A DNA stretch of 64,000 bases from Corythucha ciliata (lineage: Eukaryota; Arthropoda; Insecta; Hemiptera; Tingidae). The translations under genes were made by a program, and so were the position numbers. Positions 24,201 to 35,500 of this stretch are shown piece by piece. Below the pieces are notes generated by a model. It did no database searches. It was not told where the DNA came from and saw only the letters and a program-made list of their open reading frames with translations. The DNA lies in assembly GCA_038030265.1 (NCBI GenBank), contig CM075942.1, positions 12,606,029 to 12,670,028 of the forward strand, in the 5' to 3' direction. How positions within the stretch are numbered: the stretch's first letter is position 1; each line of letters begins with the position of its first letter.

Positions 24201-24786
24201 CAGGATAATTTGGACGCTTTTTGAGCCTACAAACAGTTTAATCAACAGAAATGGCGGATTTGTATTCGAATAAACAAAATTTGTGATCCAATCATGCTAT
24301 TGTAGGCGGAAAATTCAAGCCTTGCTACCAAAAATTGATTTCCGATGCTTGGTTTGCCGATGTGAGTGACAGTTTTCAGACTGGCAAAAACGTTCGAAAC
24401 TGACAATTTGATGTCACAATAACTTACTACTTTAGCAGAAAACTGAAAAATAAGCTTCCAGAACCGTGTATTTTGGCCTTAAAACTGCAAATTTGGCTCG
24501 GTTTGACTCTCAAAACTTGATAAATTTGACCACCAGTGGCTGAATTACGGGAGGGGGAGGGCGTGGAACCAGGAACGTTTCGATTTCGTTGGATTTTTTC
24601 TGGTTTTGCGCTGATCAGAACGGCTAGACAGGGATTCACCGCCACGAAAAAAAGCACCAAAGCGTGCAATTTCGCGCTTAAATTAGCCCGAAACTTTCTT
24701 CTTCGGGCGCATTTCAGAGCCAATTTTACTTGCACTGAGATACTAAACTGGCAATTTCGCTTAAATTAGTACCAGTCCGGGAGCCC
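21259..24786. other. Non-coding stretch, no gene seen
   Basis: C-rich and T-rich patches with several G or C runs (for example 21686-21692 and 21889-21898). The 150-codon frame at 23128-23580 and the 143-codon frame at 22626-23057 have low-complexity starts and no recognisable domain. Neither has flanking splice or promoter signals that would make me call it. Confidence 0.5.
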
Positions 24787-25297
24787 ACGCTATGAAAAGT
24801 CCGGGTGATCGTGTCTAGCACCTGTGCAGGACGTTTTTTATGGTCTAGGAGATGACACTTCTGAGATCGCCAGAAATTTTCCGTGGGACAGGGCCTCACC
24901 AGCAGAGCTAGCTGTTGGCAAACACATCTTTGGGCTGCTTGAAAACGGTAAAAATTTGTTTTTCGCCAGCAATAAACTAGGAAACCAACCACCAAAATCC
25001 AAGTTCGAATAAAGCCTTGGCCACTAGTAAGCATCGAGATTTCACATTTTCTAAAGCTCGCAGATGACGCTGTGTACAATATAATTGGACGTAACGTACT
25101 GGTCGTGGGGAATGACTTTTTACTCTCGCCAGTCGTTTTAGAGCACCCAAAGGTGTTTTGTCAACAGCTAGCTCTGCTGTGAGCCCCTGTCCCACGGAAA
25201 TTCCTGGCGATCTCAGAAGTGTTATCTCCCAGACCATAAAAAACGTCCTGTGCAGGTGCCAGACACGATCAAATGATCCGGATTTTTCATACTGTGG
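24787..25297. mobile_element. Foldback element with ~165-bp inverted arms
   Basis: The left arm is about 24787-24950 and the right arm about 25128-25297. They match as reverse complements through blocks such as CCTGTGCAGGACGTTTTTTA (left) and its complement on the right, and AGCAGAGCTAGCTGTTG. Differences and small indels suggest old copies. The unique centre is about 175 bases and has no coding capacity. This is compatible with a non-autonomous DNA transposon. The target-site duplication was not resolved. Confidence 0.8.
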
Positions 25298-26239
25298 CCT
25301 TCGGGCTATACTAAAAAATGTCAATCTAGGAGATATTCAACCAGGAAACTTCTGGCTCAAAGGACCCGAAATTGCAAACTCACAAAAATTCGCCTATAAA
25401 ATGTTGCAGAAACGTGGCTACGCCGCCGGCTAGCCCAGAATAAAAAATACCTCTTATTGTTAGTAGTAAACCACCGGTGCCAGTGAGCCGGGTACTCCCC
25501 GTCTTGGTCTTACCAGAGCGGGTTGAGAGCCGGGGGCAGGAATCGTAATGCAGTAGCACCGCACTACGTCGCCTCCAGAAGGGACAGCGATTGTTTTGTC
25601 TCCTCGTTATAGCTATTGGTCAAAATCCATTGCTGATCGGCCTTCTTCAAGGATTGTCGAGTGGAGCGACCAAAACAACAGCACTAGGCAAAACATGTCA
25701 AAGCGTCTGATGAGGTTGTTGAATGGAGGTCGCAGGAGAGCTCCTCAAGCGTGTCGTCTCGTTTCAATATTCAAAAAACTGCGTAATTATTCAATGTTCA
25801 AGTCTCCTAAAACCATTTATGCCTCAAGAAACTCTTTCAACCCTATACAGAAGACTGTAATATCAACTAAACTGTTAGTTTACTGTCAGAAATGACTAGT
25901 ACCTACTGTTATGGTAAAGAAAGACAGTTTATGAGTTCAGAATAACCCAATCACCGACCCATTGACCGAGCAATCTGATCTCAAAGAGGCATGCGACTCT
26001 CTCATGCCTCTATTTCCCTCTCTTTCGTCTACATCATAAAACCTTTTTAAAAAGTCCCTTCTAACGTTTTGTTGACATTCCTCGTCCGTTCTTAAACTTC
26101 AAAGCGATAATCAGCCATTTAACATTTATGAATGGGGCACGCGACTAGCAATGGGCCTCAGGCCAAAGGAGGTTTTCTTGAATGAGATGAAGAGAAGTGG
26201 CAATAAAAGGTTTTATGGAGGTCATAAAAGCGAGTCGTG
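25298..26239. other. Non-coding stretch, no gene seen
   Basis: A moderately GC-rich block at 25470-25770 stands out from the AT-rich surroundings and is open in one frame (99 codons from 25596, with RRRAPQACRL). I do not recognise it. It may be a degraded mobile element or a distal part of the Ubx control region. Confidence 0.35.
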
Positions 26240-27115
26240 AAAAAAAAAAGAGAGCGAGAGAGTGTGTGAGAGAGAGGCCAGGATTTTGATTTGGTGTGAG
26301 GAAGGGTGGTGGTGTGGACGACGAGTTCTCAAACAGAGGCCAATAATCGAATGGGTGAATGGTGGTCGGGGGGTTGACGAGGGGGAGGGGACGTTTAAAA
26401 TGAACAACTCGAAACAGCTCGTAAAAGTGGGTTTGACATTTGAGTGTGACTTTTACGGTGGTTTGATGGCCGTGTATTGGAGAGGGTTGTGTGAGGTGTT
26501 GTGGGGAGGGGGGTTATTGGTGAAAGGGGGCACAAAAAAGGCTCCTCCTCGCTTCGGCAAGGATGAAGACATTACGACGACGGTGTCGGTTCTGGAGAGA
26601 GAGAAAAAAAAGGATTTTTGCGTAGTGGTGGGGGGGTATTACGTAGAACGGTCTTGGTAGTTGGGGCGGTTAGCGTTAGATAGCGGAGCCTGGGCCGGCG
26701 CTTGAATCGTCTTTGGGCGGATTGGTTGAGGGCGGCGCCCCCTCTCAGTTTGGCGGTGTACGAGGGGGCTCTGAAGGCGGGAGTTGGTTGAAGGCAACGT
26801 GTGGAACGGAGAGAGAGTGAATGTGAGCGTGGCCGGGTGTGAGGGGTGGTAGTTCTGTGGAAGAAGAGGGGTGGTGGGATTTCTACCGTATACGAGGGGG
26901 GCTGTGTGGGCTCTAACCGCGCGGGCCGCGGGGGAATGAGGCCGCCTCTCTTCGGCTACCTCACATGGCGCTCATTTCGTTCGTTCAGTACCACATCGCC
27001 AGTGCTCTCGATAGCACCTTTGTCTGGTATTAAAAGCGACTGTTTCCTAGTTTTTACGCGGATTTTATTACGTATCGTTAACCGGCTCACCCTCCTCACT
27101 TAAGAGGTCATAACT

Positions 27116-27144
27116 TTTATGGCTCCTTTATGGGCCTTTTATCG
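27116..27144 (+). promoter_or_regulatory. Three TTTAT(G/C)G motifs at 11-bp spacing
   Basis: TTTATGG starts at 27116, TTTATGG at 27127 and TTTATCG at 27138, exactly 11 bp apart and 116-144 bases upstream of the Ubx ATG. A related TTTATTA lies at 27064. TTTAT-type sites are typical of posterior Hox (Abd-B class) and Caudal proteins, and 11 bp is about one helical turn, so the sites would face one side of the DNA. Function is inferred only. Confidence 0.35.
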
Positions 27145-27169
27145 CTATATTGGCGGTGTTTAAGTGTTT

Positions 27170-27183
27170 CAGGTTTTTTCTAG
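27170..27183 (+). other. Possible splice acceptor in Ubx leader
   Basis: TTTCAG ends at 27172 and a pyrimidine tract ending TTTTTTCTAG ends at 27183, both shortly upstream of the Ubx ATG. Either could join an upstream noncoding exon, such as the candidate at 20923-21038, to the coding exon. No transcript evidence is available. Confidence 0.2.
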
Positions 27184-27259
27184 TCCGATATTTTATTTTA
27201 TTTTTTGGGCCAATTTTGGCCTTGACTTTTTTGGGATTTTTTCTTGGGATCGCGAAATG

Positions 27260-27911
27260 ATGAATTCATATTTTGAACAATCGGGGTTCTATGGGCCACA
27301 CCATCATCAGTCGAGCGCGGCGCACCACGATCAAACCGCTGCAGCGTATCGGTTTCCCATAGGTCTCAGCGTACCGTACTCGTCCAGTCAACACCATCAT
27401 CATCACTCGTTACACCAAGGGCGACCGCCGCAGGACTCACCGTACGATGCGTCAGTTGCCGCTGCCGCCTGTAAACTCTATACAGCCGCTTCAACAGACT
27501 CAACCGGCTCTGTCAACTATTCAACGACCAAACCCGACTGTTCAAAAACCGACTCCACAGGCCATCAGAACGGCTATCCATCGGTTGTCGCCGCAGCCGC
27601 TGCCAAAGACCTTTGGCAGTCGGTGACCGGTGGCGGTGGCGGCGCTGGTGGTGGTGGTGCTGGAGCGACAACACCCGGCTCGAATCAATTGGCTCGACCC
27701 ACGGCCTGCACACCGGACGGTCGCTACGCTGGTCTCGGCGCTGACGCCGGTGGTGGGTCACCGGGCTCGGCGTCACGCACCTCAGCCGGCTCACTGGCAC
27801 CGTCGTGGAATCAGTGCAATATCAACGCCGCTCAGGCTCAACCACCCGTGGGCACTCAAATTCATCAACAGGCGGGAAATCACACGTTCTACCCATGGAT
27901 GGCAATTGCAG
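27260..27911 (+). CDS. Ubx: Ultrabithorax homeotic protein, first coding exon (partial gene)
   Basis: This exon encodes the N-terminal 217 residues plus the first base of codon 218 of a Hox transcription factor that specifies trunk segment identity in arthropods and acts in the nucleus. Visible blocks are MNSYFEQSGFYG at 1-12, a His run at 45-49, QDSPYDAS at 58-65, Ala runs near 67-70 and 111-115, KDLWQS at 116-121, a Gly stretch at 124-133, CTPD at 150-153, and NHTFYPWMAIA at 207-217. YPWM at 211-214 is the motif that contacts the cofactor Extradenticle. The exon ends at G|GTAAG, the usual Ubx splice position between YPWM and the homeodomain. Two ATGs are adjacent (27257 and 27260). I chose the second because family members begin MNSYFEQ. 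The reading frame stays open upstream to 27164, but that part is T-rich and unlike Ubx. The homeodomain exon is not in the window. Identification is near certain; the species is not. Confidence 0.97.
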
Positions 27912-30540
27912 GTAAGACCTTCAATTACACACATATAAAGAGAATAAACGGGCACGTTTATTTTAATTTTTTTTTTGACAGCCCCTAAATTTTAAAATTG
28001 TATTATATGTTGATATTTAATATCAACTATTAAATTAAATGTATTGGAAAATTGAAAAATCAAGTTCGTCTTCCCCACAAAATACAACCCTTTGTACTGA
28101 CAGAGAAAAATTTAAAAAGCCACCCATTATGCGTCTTCCTTAAAAGCAAGTGCTCTTTTTCTCTCCCCCACCCCCGTCACTGGTTCCCTTAGTCTATCCA
28201 AGTTTCGAGGGTTGAGGGTTTCACTTTGGGCAGGCGGGAAGATCAGCTGATGGTTAGTTCAGTGACCCAGTGCTCCTGAAATCCCCTTTATAGCTTTTTA
28301 GATGAAGCTGTGGGGGGCGTGCGGAGGGTTGCAAACGCGGTGTGTGCGTGTGTATGAAACAGGGAGATTCAGTTCCCGCCAACTTCCCCTCCCACGCATA
28401 TTCTTCCTAGCTCCGCATTTCTCTTTGCCCACAAAAAAAAAAAATTAACGTGTTTATTTGGATGGGGGGGGGGGCAGTGTTGTTCCTGTAAAAATTGTAA
28501 ACAAGTCATTTATCGTAAAAGAGTTCGAAGTTTAAGGGGCGGGTGGACGGCTGAAAACATGAATCAAAAGGTTTGAAATTTAAGCCCATAAATTACAAGA
28601 AGAATAATTATTACGACCATGGTTAGCTAAAAGGATGCACATCATTATTAAAAGCATACATCGATACTGACTATACACTATCGTATAATTTTCGTGTCAA
28701 AATTTGTTTTTATGCGACTAACAATGCTATTCTGTCTAAAAATAAATATTTTAAGTGCAAACAAACGTCAAAACAATGTAAAACATTAAAAGTATAAGTT
28801 ACAAAGAATAAAATTTATTTAGTTGGAACAAACAAAACCGTAAAGGTTGGATTTATTCTACATTTTTTGTCACGATACGATGCTTATCTCTTGGTCTACC
28901 CGCTAAAAACATTATATTCATGCGACATAATTTTGTTCCAATCGAATAATTAACTTGAACGCCATTGGCAACACACGTTAAACAAGTAATTTCACCATGA
29001 TAGAGGCTAGCGTACACAGTAGACTGATTTGTGACGTTAACAACGAAGAAAGTGTCCTGGGAAATTCCTAAAAAGGAACGTTATTACATTCGTTTGATCG
29101 TTGCAAAAGAAAGTCGTTACCTGGTGACCGCCCACGACGATATACTTCCTCTTGTTTTTTTTTTCTCTCTCTCTCTCTCTCTTTTCGAAATCTCATTCAT
29201 CATCAATATCCCCGTGTAGCGTGCACAATTAGCTGTTTCTTTTTCTTTTTTTTTGCCGTGTACATCTAAAGAAAAACACGCGTGTAAAAAGAACGCACAC
29301 GCACAAAAAAAAAAAAAAAAAAAAAATTAAGCGCGCAAATTTGATTCAAACTCATCGTCCATAATTTACCTTGCGCAGAGTTTGAAACATGTTGAAGCTG
29401 CAATAATAGTTTTCGACCTCATAAATTACAGAACCAGTTTGAATGGTTCTTCGTTGTCTGCCGGGGTGATCATGCTGGTGAGTTGTTGCTCCAGGGGTGG
29501 TGGTGCTCGATTCCAGCTAGCCCAAAGCGAATCGCTCCATCAATGACCCCCTTCCTCCTATCACTGAAAGAATAGCGCCTACCTAAAACAGTAAAAAAAT
29601 ATTATATTAAATAGTCTTTATGCACCTGTTTAATACTCGAATGACTAAATATTTTTACGTTGTAGCAAAAAACGTCAATTAAATCGATAAACTTTCTTCT
29701 TCCAAACAAATCCAAAGCCGGAAGGATCGTTCAAAATAAAAATTACGACCCTTTAAAACGCTCCTTAACGGGCGCATAAAAACAGCTCGTAAAATTAGCC
29801 AAATCGACGTGACGCAAGAATCACGATCTACCCCTCCCTTCTTCATCATCTTCTTTCTCTTTCCACGTCTAACCGTTTGATCAGATTATTCTTTACGCCC
29901 GCTCCCCCACCCACCAACGTCCAATTTTTTGAAGCATTCTCGTTCTCTTTTTTATGACCGTATAGGATCCTGTTTTATGGCTAGTTTGAGACTGGGTGGG
30001 TGAGCAAGGTTAATTGTTGGGTGGGGGGGGGGGACATAATCGAAGAACCATTCACCATCTGAACTACTGTTTCTGTTTGTTCATGGGAAATAGGAAGCAC
30101 TTTTATTTTTTACGAGGCGCTAATTGTGCTTTTTTTTCTTTGCGACTAGCCATTTCAACCGTATAATCGATCATTTTTATGGTTTTCATCGCTATTGTGT
30201 GTCTCCAAATGTTTTTTTTTGAGGGGGGGGGGGCGTAATTCGGCAATTTTGGTCACGCTTGTAACGTATGGAGCTGAACAGCTTCAAAGAGCACTGCAAT
30301 TAACCATTTTCTGGCTGAATTCGCGGGGATTCTAGTACGCAGCGCATGATCTAGACTTTTGACGTTTTCGTGAGCTTGGTGGAATCGTGCGTAAAGAGAG
30401 GCGGGGTGGCGATAAAGAAATGAAAATTTGAGAAAACTTATACATTCACCAATTTTAGTAGTTTTGGACTCGCCCAGGTACACAGCTACACCCTCCCCAT
30501 AACATCAACAACTTTTCCGACTGTAGACGACAATTTCTAT
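27912..30540. other. Plain intron sequence
   Basis: AT-rich sequence with G runs (28464-28474 and 30023-30033), an A run near 29308 and a CT dinucleotide repeat (29165-29182). No array and no coding exon are seen. Confidence 0.6.
29165..29182. repeat. (CT)9 microsatellite
   Basis: An uninterrupted CT dinucleotide run of about nine units lies in a pyrimidine-rich stretch. Confidence 0.9.
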
Positions 30541-32580
30541 AGTCTAAAATAAACTGTGTTAGGTCAATTGTGGTAAAATCGATTGTCCCAAGGCTGGAAT
30601 ATGTACAATATTCATGTCTCAAACGCCCAATTTGGCCATATTCGCCCATTGAAATGTCAATTTTGCGAAATTTTCTCCTTGGAAAGCCGATTTCATGGAT
30701 GTAGATCCTGAACAAGTAAAATTCGCGAGTTTTTCTCTTTCGAAAATCAAGTCCATCGTTTTTTAGGTCTTTAAAACCCCAAATTTCACCTTTTTCGTCA
30801 ATTCAATGGATTTAGCTTTATAAAATACATTTTGGCTGTTTCACAAACTGAATACCGCTAGTTTGGCTTCTTTCAGTCTGAAAATTCGAACACATTTTGT
30901 GATTGTGGCCCCGTAAATAATAATCTTAGCGGGGTTCACCTTTTTTTCCCATGAAATTTCCACGATCCGAGCTTCGCTCTTCGTCAATTTCGTGAATTCT
31001 TCTCTTTACTCCCAAATTTACTCATTTAAAAAATAAAGCCTCGTTGAATTCGGCATTTGAAAGAACCAAATTCGTGGGTTTGGCTCAATTGGAACGTCAT
31101 TTTCGCGGATTTTACCCAAAAAAAACTTCAAATTTCACCTGTTTAGATCTTTCAAGCGTCAATTATTTCGCGGATTTGCCTCCTTTAAGCCGCCTTCAAG
31201 TGCAAGCTTTGAGAAAGCTAAGCTGTGGGCTTCAAACAATCAGAGCGCTCCGCACTGTGTACTCCGAGAGCTCTGATTATCTTTATAAAGATGATCAGCT
31301 TTATAAAGCTTGCGTTTAAAAGCATGCAATATCGTTATTTTGGCTCCTTGGAACGACAGTTTTACAGATTTCACTCTTTTAAAGACCAAATTTCGTGAGT
31401 TACAGTCTCATTGGAACCTTCTATTTCACTATTTTGGATCTTTCAAACGTCAATTTCACAGATCGGGCATACGTATAATATAAACGCTAATTTTGTGATT
31501 GTGACTTCGTAAATAAACGACTTTGCCGGTTTTGCGTTTTTAAAATGAAATTTCAACGATTTCACTCTTTGAAATAACCATTTTTCGAGTCTGGCCGCTC
31601 TTTGAAAACATCAATTTCAGGGATTCAACTCTTCAGAAAATACAAATTTCGTGGTTGTGGCACCTTGAACGATCCACATCGCGGATTTTACTCATTTAAA
31701 AATAAAATTTCGTGGGATTGGGTCCTTGAAAAACAAATGTCATGAGCCGGACTATTTTTGAACGTCAATCAATCTCAAATGGAATTGACACGTTTTCAAC
31801 ATTAAAAATTCGTCGGCATAGCTATTTCAATCGTCCATTTAACGCACTTTACCCTCAACCCACACGGAATCGTCAATCCCGTGGGTTTTGGGCTGTTTGA
31901 AAAATCGTCGCTCCGTGAAAAAGCAACTTTGCGAATTTATCTTCATAACGACTAGTCATTTAACAACCCAAATCTCGCTAGTTTGGGATCCTTGGAACGT
32001 CAATTTCACTCTTGTGGCAGAATTTTTGTTTGTATATCCGGTGATTTTGAGCTCATTCAAACGCCAGTTTTGCTAGTCTGGAACTTTCAAACGTCAATTT
32101 TGCGAATTCGTCTCTTGGGAAAATCATTTTCGCGGTTGGGGCTCCGAAAAAAAAAAAAAAACAACATCACGGGTTTTACCTTTAAAAAATGAAATTTCAC
32201 GAACCTATTTGAGCATTTTAAAACCCAATTTCACGAGTTTCAGCTTATTGGAACGTCTATTTCTCGGATTACATATTTTGAAACATCAAATTTCGTTAGT
32301 TCGGCTCTTGTAAACGACAATTTCACTAGTTTGGCTCTTCGAAACTTCAATTTCGCTAGTTTGGCTCTTTCAATAATCAATTTCACGAATTAAGCTCTCT
32401 GTGAAAGAAATTTCGTGGTTGAGCGGCTCCGAAAAAAAAAGGAAAAAAAAAAATTGTCTTGGATTTTACATTAAAAAAAAAAGAAAACAATTTCGCAAAC
32501 CTACTTGAGTCTTTCAAAATCAAATTTCGCGATTTGGGGCTCTTTAAACGTCAATTCCGCGGGCTTTAGGTGTAACTCCA
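30540..32580 (+). repeat. Degenerate ~30-bp repeat array, family 3
   Basis: Units resemble AATTTCGCGAGTTTGGCTC followed by TTTCAAACGTC, recurring about every 28-34 bases and strongly diverged. The clearest stretches are 31320-31480 and 32170-32400. The 31044-31319 open frame lies within the repeats and is not called. Confidence 0.8.
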
Positions 32581-35500
32581 AATTTCTTTTTTCTCTCACC
32601 GATTTTGCTAATAAGAATCATTTTGAAGATGCTTAGCTAACACAATTCGCGGGTTTCGGAGAGCTTCCGGCCGTCTTATAATCGTACCCACAGGCTTCAC
32701 CAGCCGCTGGACATTTCCGGCCTGCTTAAATCCTCTCGACCAGCTCCCGGTGGCTGTACCTAATGGCGCCTGTAGTATTATTACGTCAATCAGTCGGAAG
32801 AGGAGCATGTACAATTCTATTTGTAAACTGGAAAATACGATTCAAATGCTATTATTTTAATATTTAAATAGTATTATTCAATGTTTTTTGTACCCACGAA
32901 AACAAGTTCCAGTCGCAATTCGATCGATCGAATTAATTATTCAACTAAGTTAATATCCAAATTAAACTCCCAGGCGTCTTGTTTTTTTCTTGAGTAAAGG
33001 TGCCAGTCTCAAGGCAATAATTTGCTTGCAGACTTAAGATGGTCAATTAATCATAAAACGCTAACTTTTTTCCTCACTCTCTCTCTCTCTTTTCACTCCC
33101 GTTTCTCCTAACTCACCGCCCCCACCGCCACCACTGTCTCACTTTTCATATACGCCGCGACCTGTGAGAAGCTTACACAAGCAATTAGACGCAGGAAAAG
33201 TCATTTAGTTTGAAATATACGCCTCCTGAACCAGAAGCTTCGGCGTGGCGTTTTTTTTTTTTTTTATGTTGTTTTATAAAGAGCCGCATTGGGATCAACT
33301 GAAAGATTTCGCTGATGAGCCCACGCGTGCCGGGAAGTTGGTCACACTTTGTGCGTTGATCGACGACGTTGGGACGCATTCAGGGAAAAATATTTGAATT
33401 TATGAACGATGGAAATTGAGGCTCCTTTTCTTCTTCAGAAGGCTCGCACTCACCTTAGAGCGGAATTTTTTATTTTTAGACAATTTCTCGGGCTTGACGC
33501 CAAAACCTCTTGTACAAGACAAGTTTTCTTTCAATCTGTCTGGGGAACCAATGAAAAATACGCTCAATCACAACAAAAAGAAAATGGATTCTTACTAGGA
33601 GAGTTTAAAATCCCTAAAATTGATGAAAAAGAGCGTTGTATAATTACAGGGAAAGATGCAAATTTGAGCAATTCTGTTCCACGTTCTCTGAATCATTTTT
33701 TCGTATTATTTCGCTTCATTTTAAATTAGTTTTCCAAGAGATTTTCACAGTAATTTCTGGACAGGAGGTCAAGAGGCAGTGTCTTCGGGTCAATAGGGCC
33801 AAATAAATTGACAATTCGTATCAAATTGCTTCTAGAAATTTGAAATAATCGTCTCAATTTTCTCGCATATCTTTGCTCTCGAGAGAAAATGTGTTTTTCA
33901 TTAAGTGAAAAAAAAAAGAAAAAAAGGGCGTCTTCTATGTTGTGTTTCCTCTAATGAATTATATCCTTTCCACCACTTCCCTCAAAAAGGCCTCCGGAAC
34001 GGTTGCGGGGTGTGGAAGGGAGGGAAGGTGGTGTTCCTAGTGGAAAATTCATCCCCTTCCACCCCCACCCACCCACCAACCGGGCTCACCTCCAACCACC
34101 ACCACTTCGCACAACTTTCAACGTCCTCTCTCACTCCTATACATATAGCCGCCCGCCGCCGCCGCCTCAGCTATACCACAGAATTTTGGCCGGTTTTCCT
34201 TCCTTGAAGCTTTCACCGTGTAGTGGTGGTTGTGGTGGTGTGGGGCGAGTGGCACACATACAACAAGAGTTTTACTTTTCGTAGGTTTTTGGAGGGGTTG
34301 ATGAGGGTTAGTGTGGAGGGGGGGGGAGCATTTAAATCAATATCACAAGCACCCGGAGAAAGATATTGTGAGAGGTGGATTGTGAGAATAGCTATGGACA
34401 CGGTGGAGAAGGGGAGTGCTTTTTTTGCAGAAAAAGGTTGTTATACGAGGTGGTAAATGCGAGAGGGTGTTGTTTATCTTGTGTGTAATTGCACTTAAGG
34501 GCAAGGTTAAGTGAAGGGAAGGTTTCGTTAGGTTATCGTGATTTTAACTTTTTTGAGTGAGTGTTAAAGAGGTGAATGAAAGCCATCGTATTCAACACAT
34601 TAAAAGGAGAATTTATATAATTTTTATTAATCTCACGATTTCTGTAGCGGTACATCTCCAAGCCAATAAAACGGTACACTAAACAGATTGAAACCATGTT
34701 TTGGCAGTGACTGCGGCTTGGCACGCTATAACATGTCCCAACCCAAAACGTTATTCCCGCAGGGCTGTTTTCAAGAATAAAGACGCCTATCTTACGGGAA
34801 TAACCTCCAAGTGACGCCATTTTGAGGCGCCATGTTTTCAAGGAGGCTGGCCGCTCATCGAGGCCTCAGACTTTGGTTCTCTGGAACAGCCGGCCTTCTA
34901 AAAAAGCTGGGTCACACTCATTTCTGCCAGGTTAGTTTAACCACGTCCAAACTGATAAAATCACTTACTTACTGACCAATAAAGCGAATGGGGTGGTAAC
35001 TCTTGCCTTTTAGCCCTAAAAATTCTCTCTTTGGTTCGGGAAACTCAACATTTCAGATCGGATTTGTCTAGTATGGCTGTATACTATAGGTGTCCTGGAA
35101 ACTATTCATTCGTAGGGTATACCCCTGGGATCGTCATTTTCTCCATAAACAACTCCCAGAGACAACATTATTTTGCACCCCCCCCCTCTTCGTAACATTA
35201 TTCCCCTGAACGATAAATTGTTCGGCACGTGTTTGCCAGTTCACCCTTGAAACTCTAGAATTTATGTCCACAAACATCATCATCAACATCATCATCATCT
35301 ATGCCGTTAGACGGCTCTTTGAGCACCAAACTGGGTACTTTAGCCTCAAAAGCTGGCCATTATGGTCCCTTAAATTGACTAATCAGCTGTGGAACTAGAA
35401 GTATACCCAACGATATATAAACCTGGATTGCTCACAGTGGACCGGAGGGGCGTGGAGGGGGCGGGCCATCTCCTGGTAAACAATCACCCAGTCCCTCTCC

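Larger units (their letters stand above)
26240..27259 (+). promoter_or_regulatory. Presumed Ubx promoter and 5' leader region
   Basis: This kilobase upstream of the Ubx start is compositionally distinct. GA repeats resembling GAGA-factor sites occur at 26250-26277, 26595-26603 and 26808-26817. A GC-rich, CpG-containing block spans about 26640-26960. TCAGT pentamers, which match the arthropod initiator core, occur at 26745 and 26985, but I saw no convincing TATA box or downstream promoter element at the right distance from either. AT-rich leader sequence follows from about 27020 to the ATG. GAGA factor regulates Ubx in Drosophila; that it does so here is inference. The start site is not fixed by the sequence. 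Confidence 0.45.

Noticed and set aside
27164..27259. Upstream in-frame extension of Ubx starting at 27164
   Set aside because: The added residues are Phe-rich products of a T-rich leader, and all known Ubx proteins start at MNSYFEQ.
27912..27988. Read-through of the Ubx frame past the donor
   Set aside because: GTAAG at the conserved splice position marks the exon end, and the extension has no similarity to the Ubx linker or homeodomain.
31044..31319. 91-codon open frame with a Leu-rich middle
   Set aside because: It lies inside a family-3 degenerate array and its composition follows the repeat.
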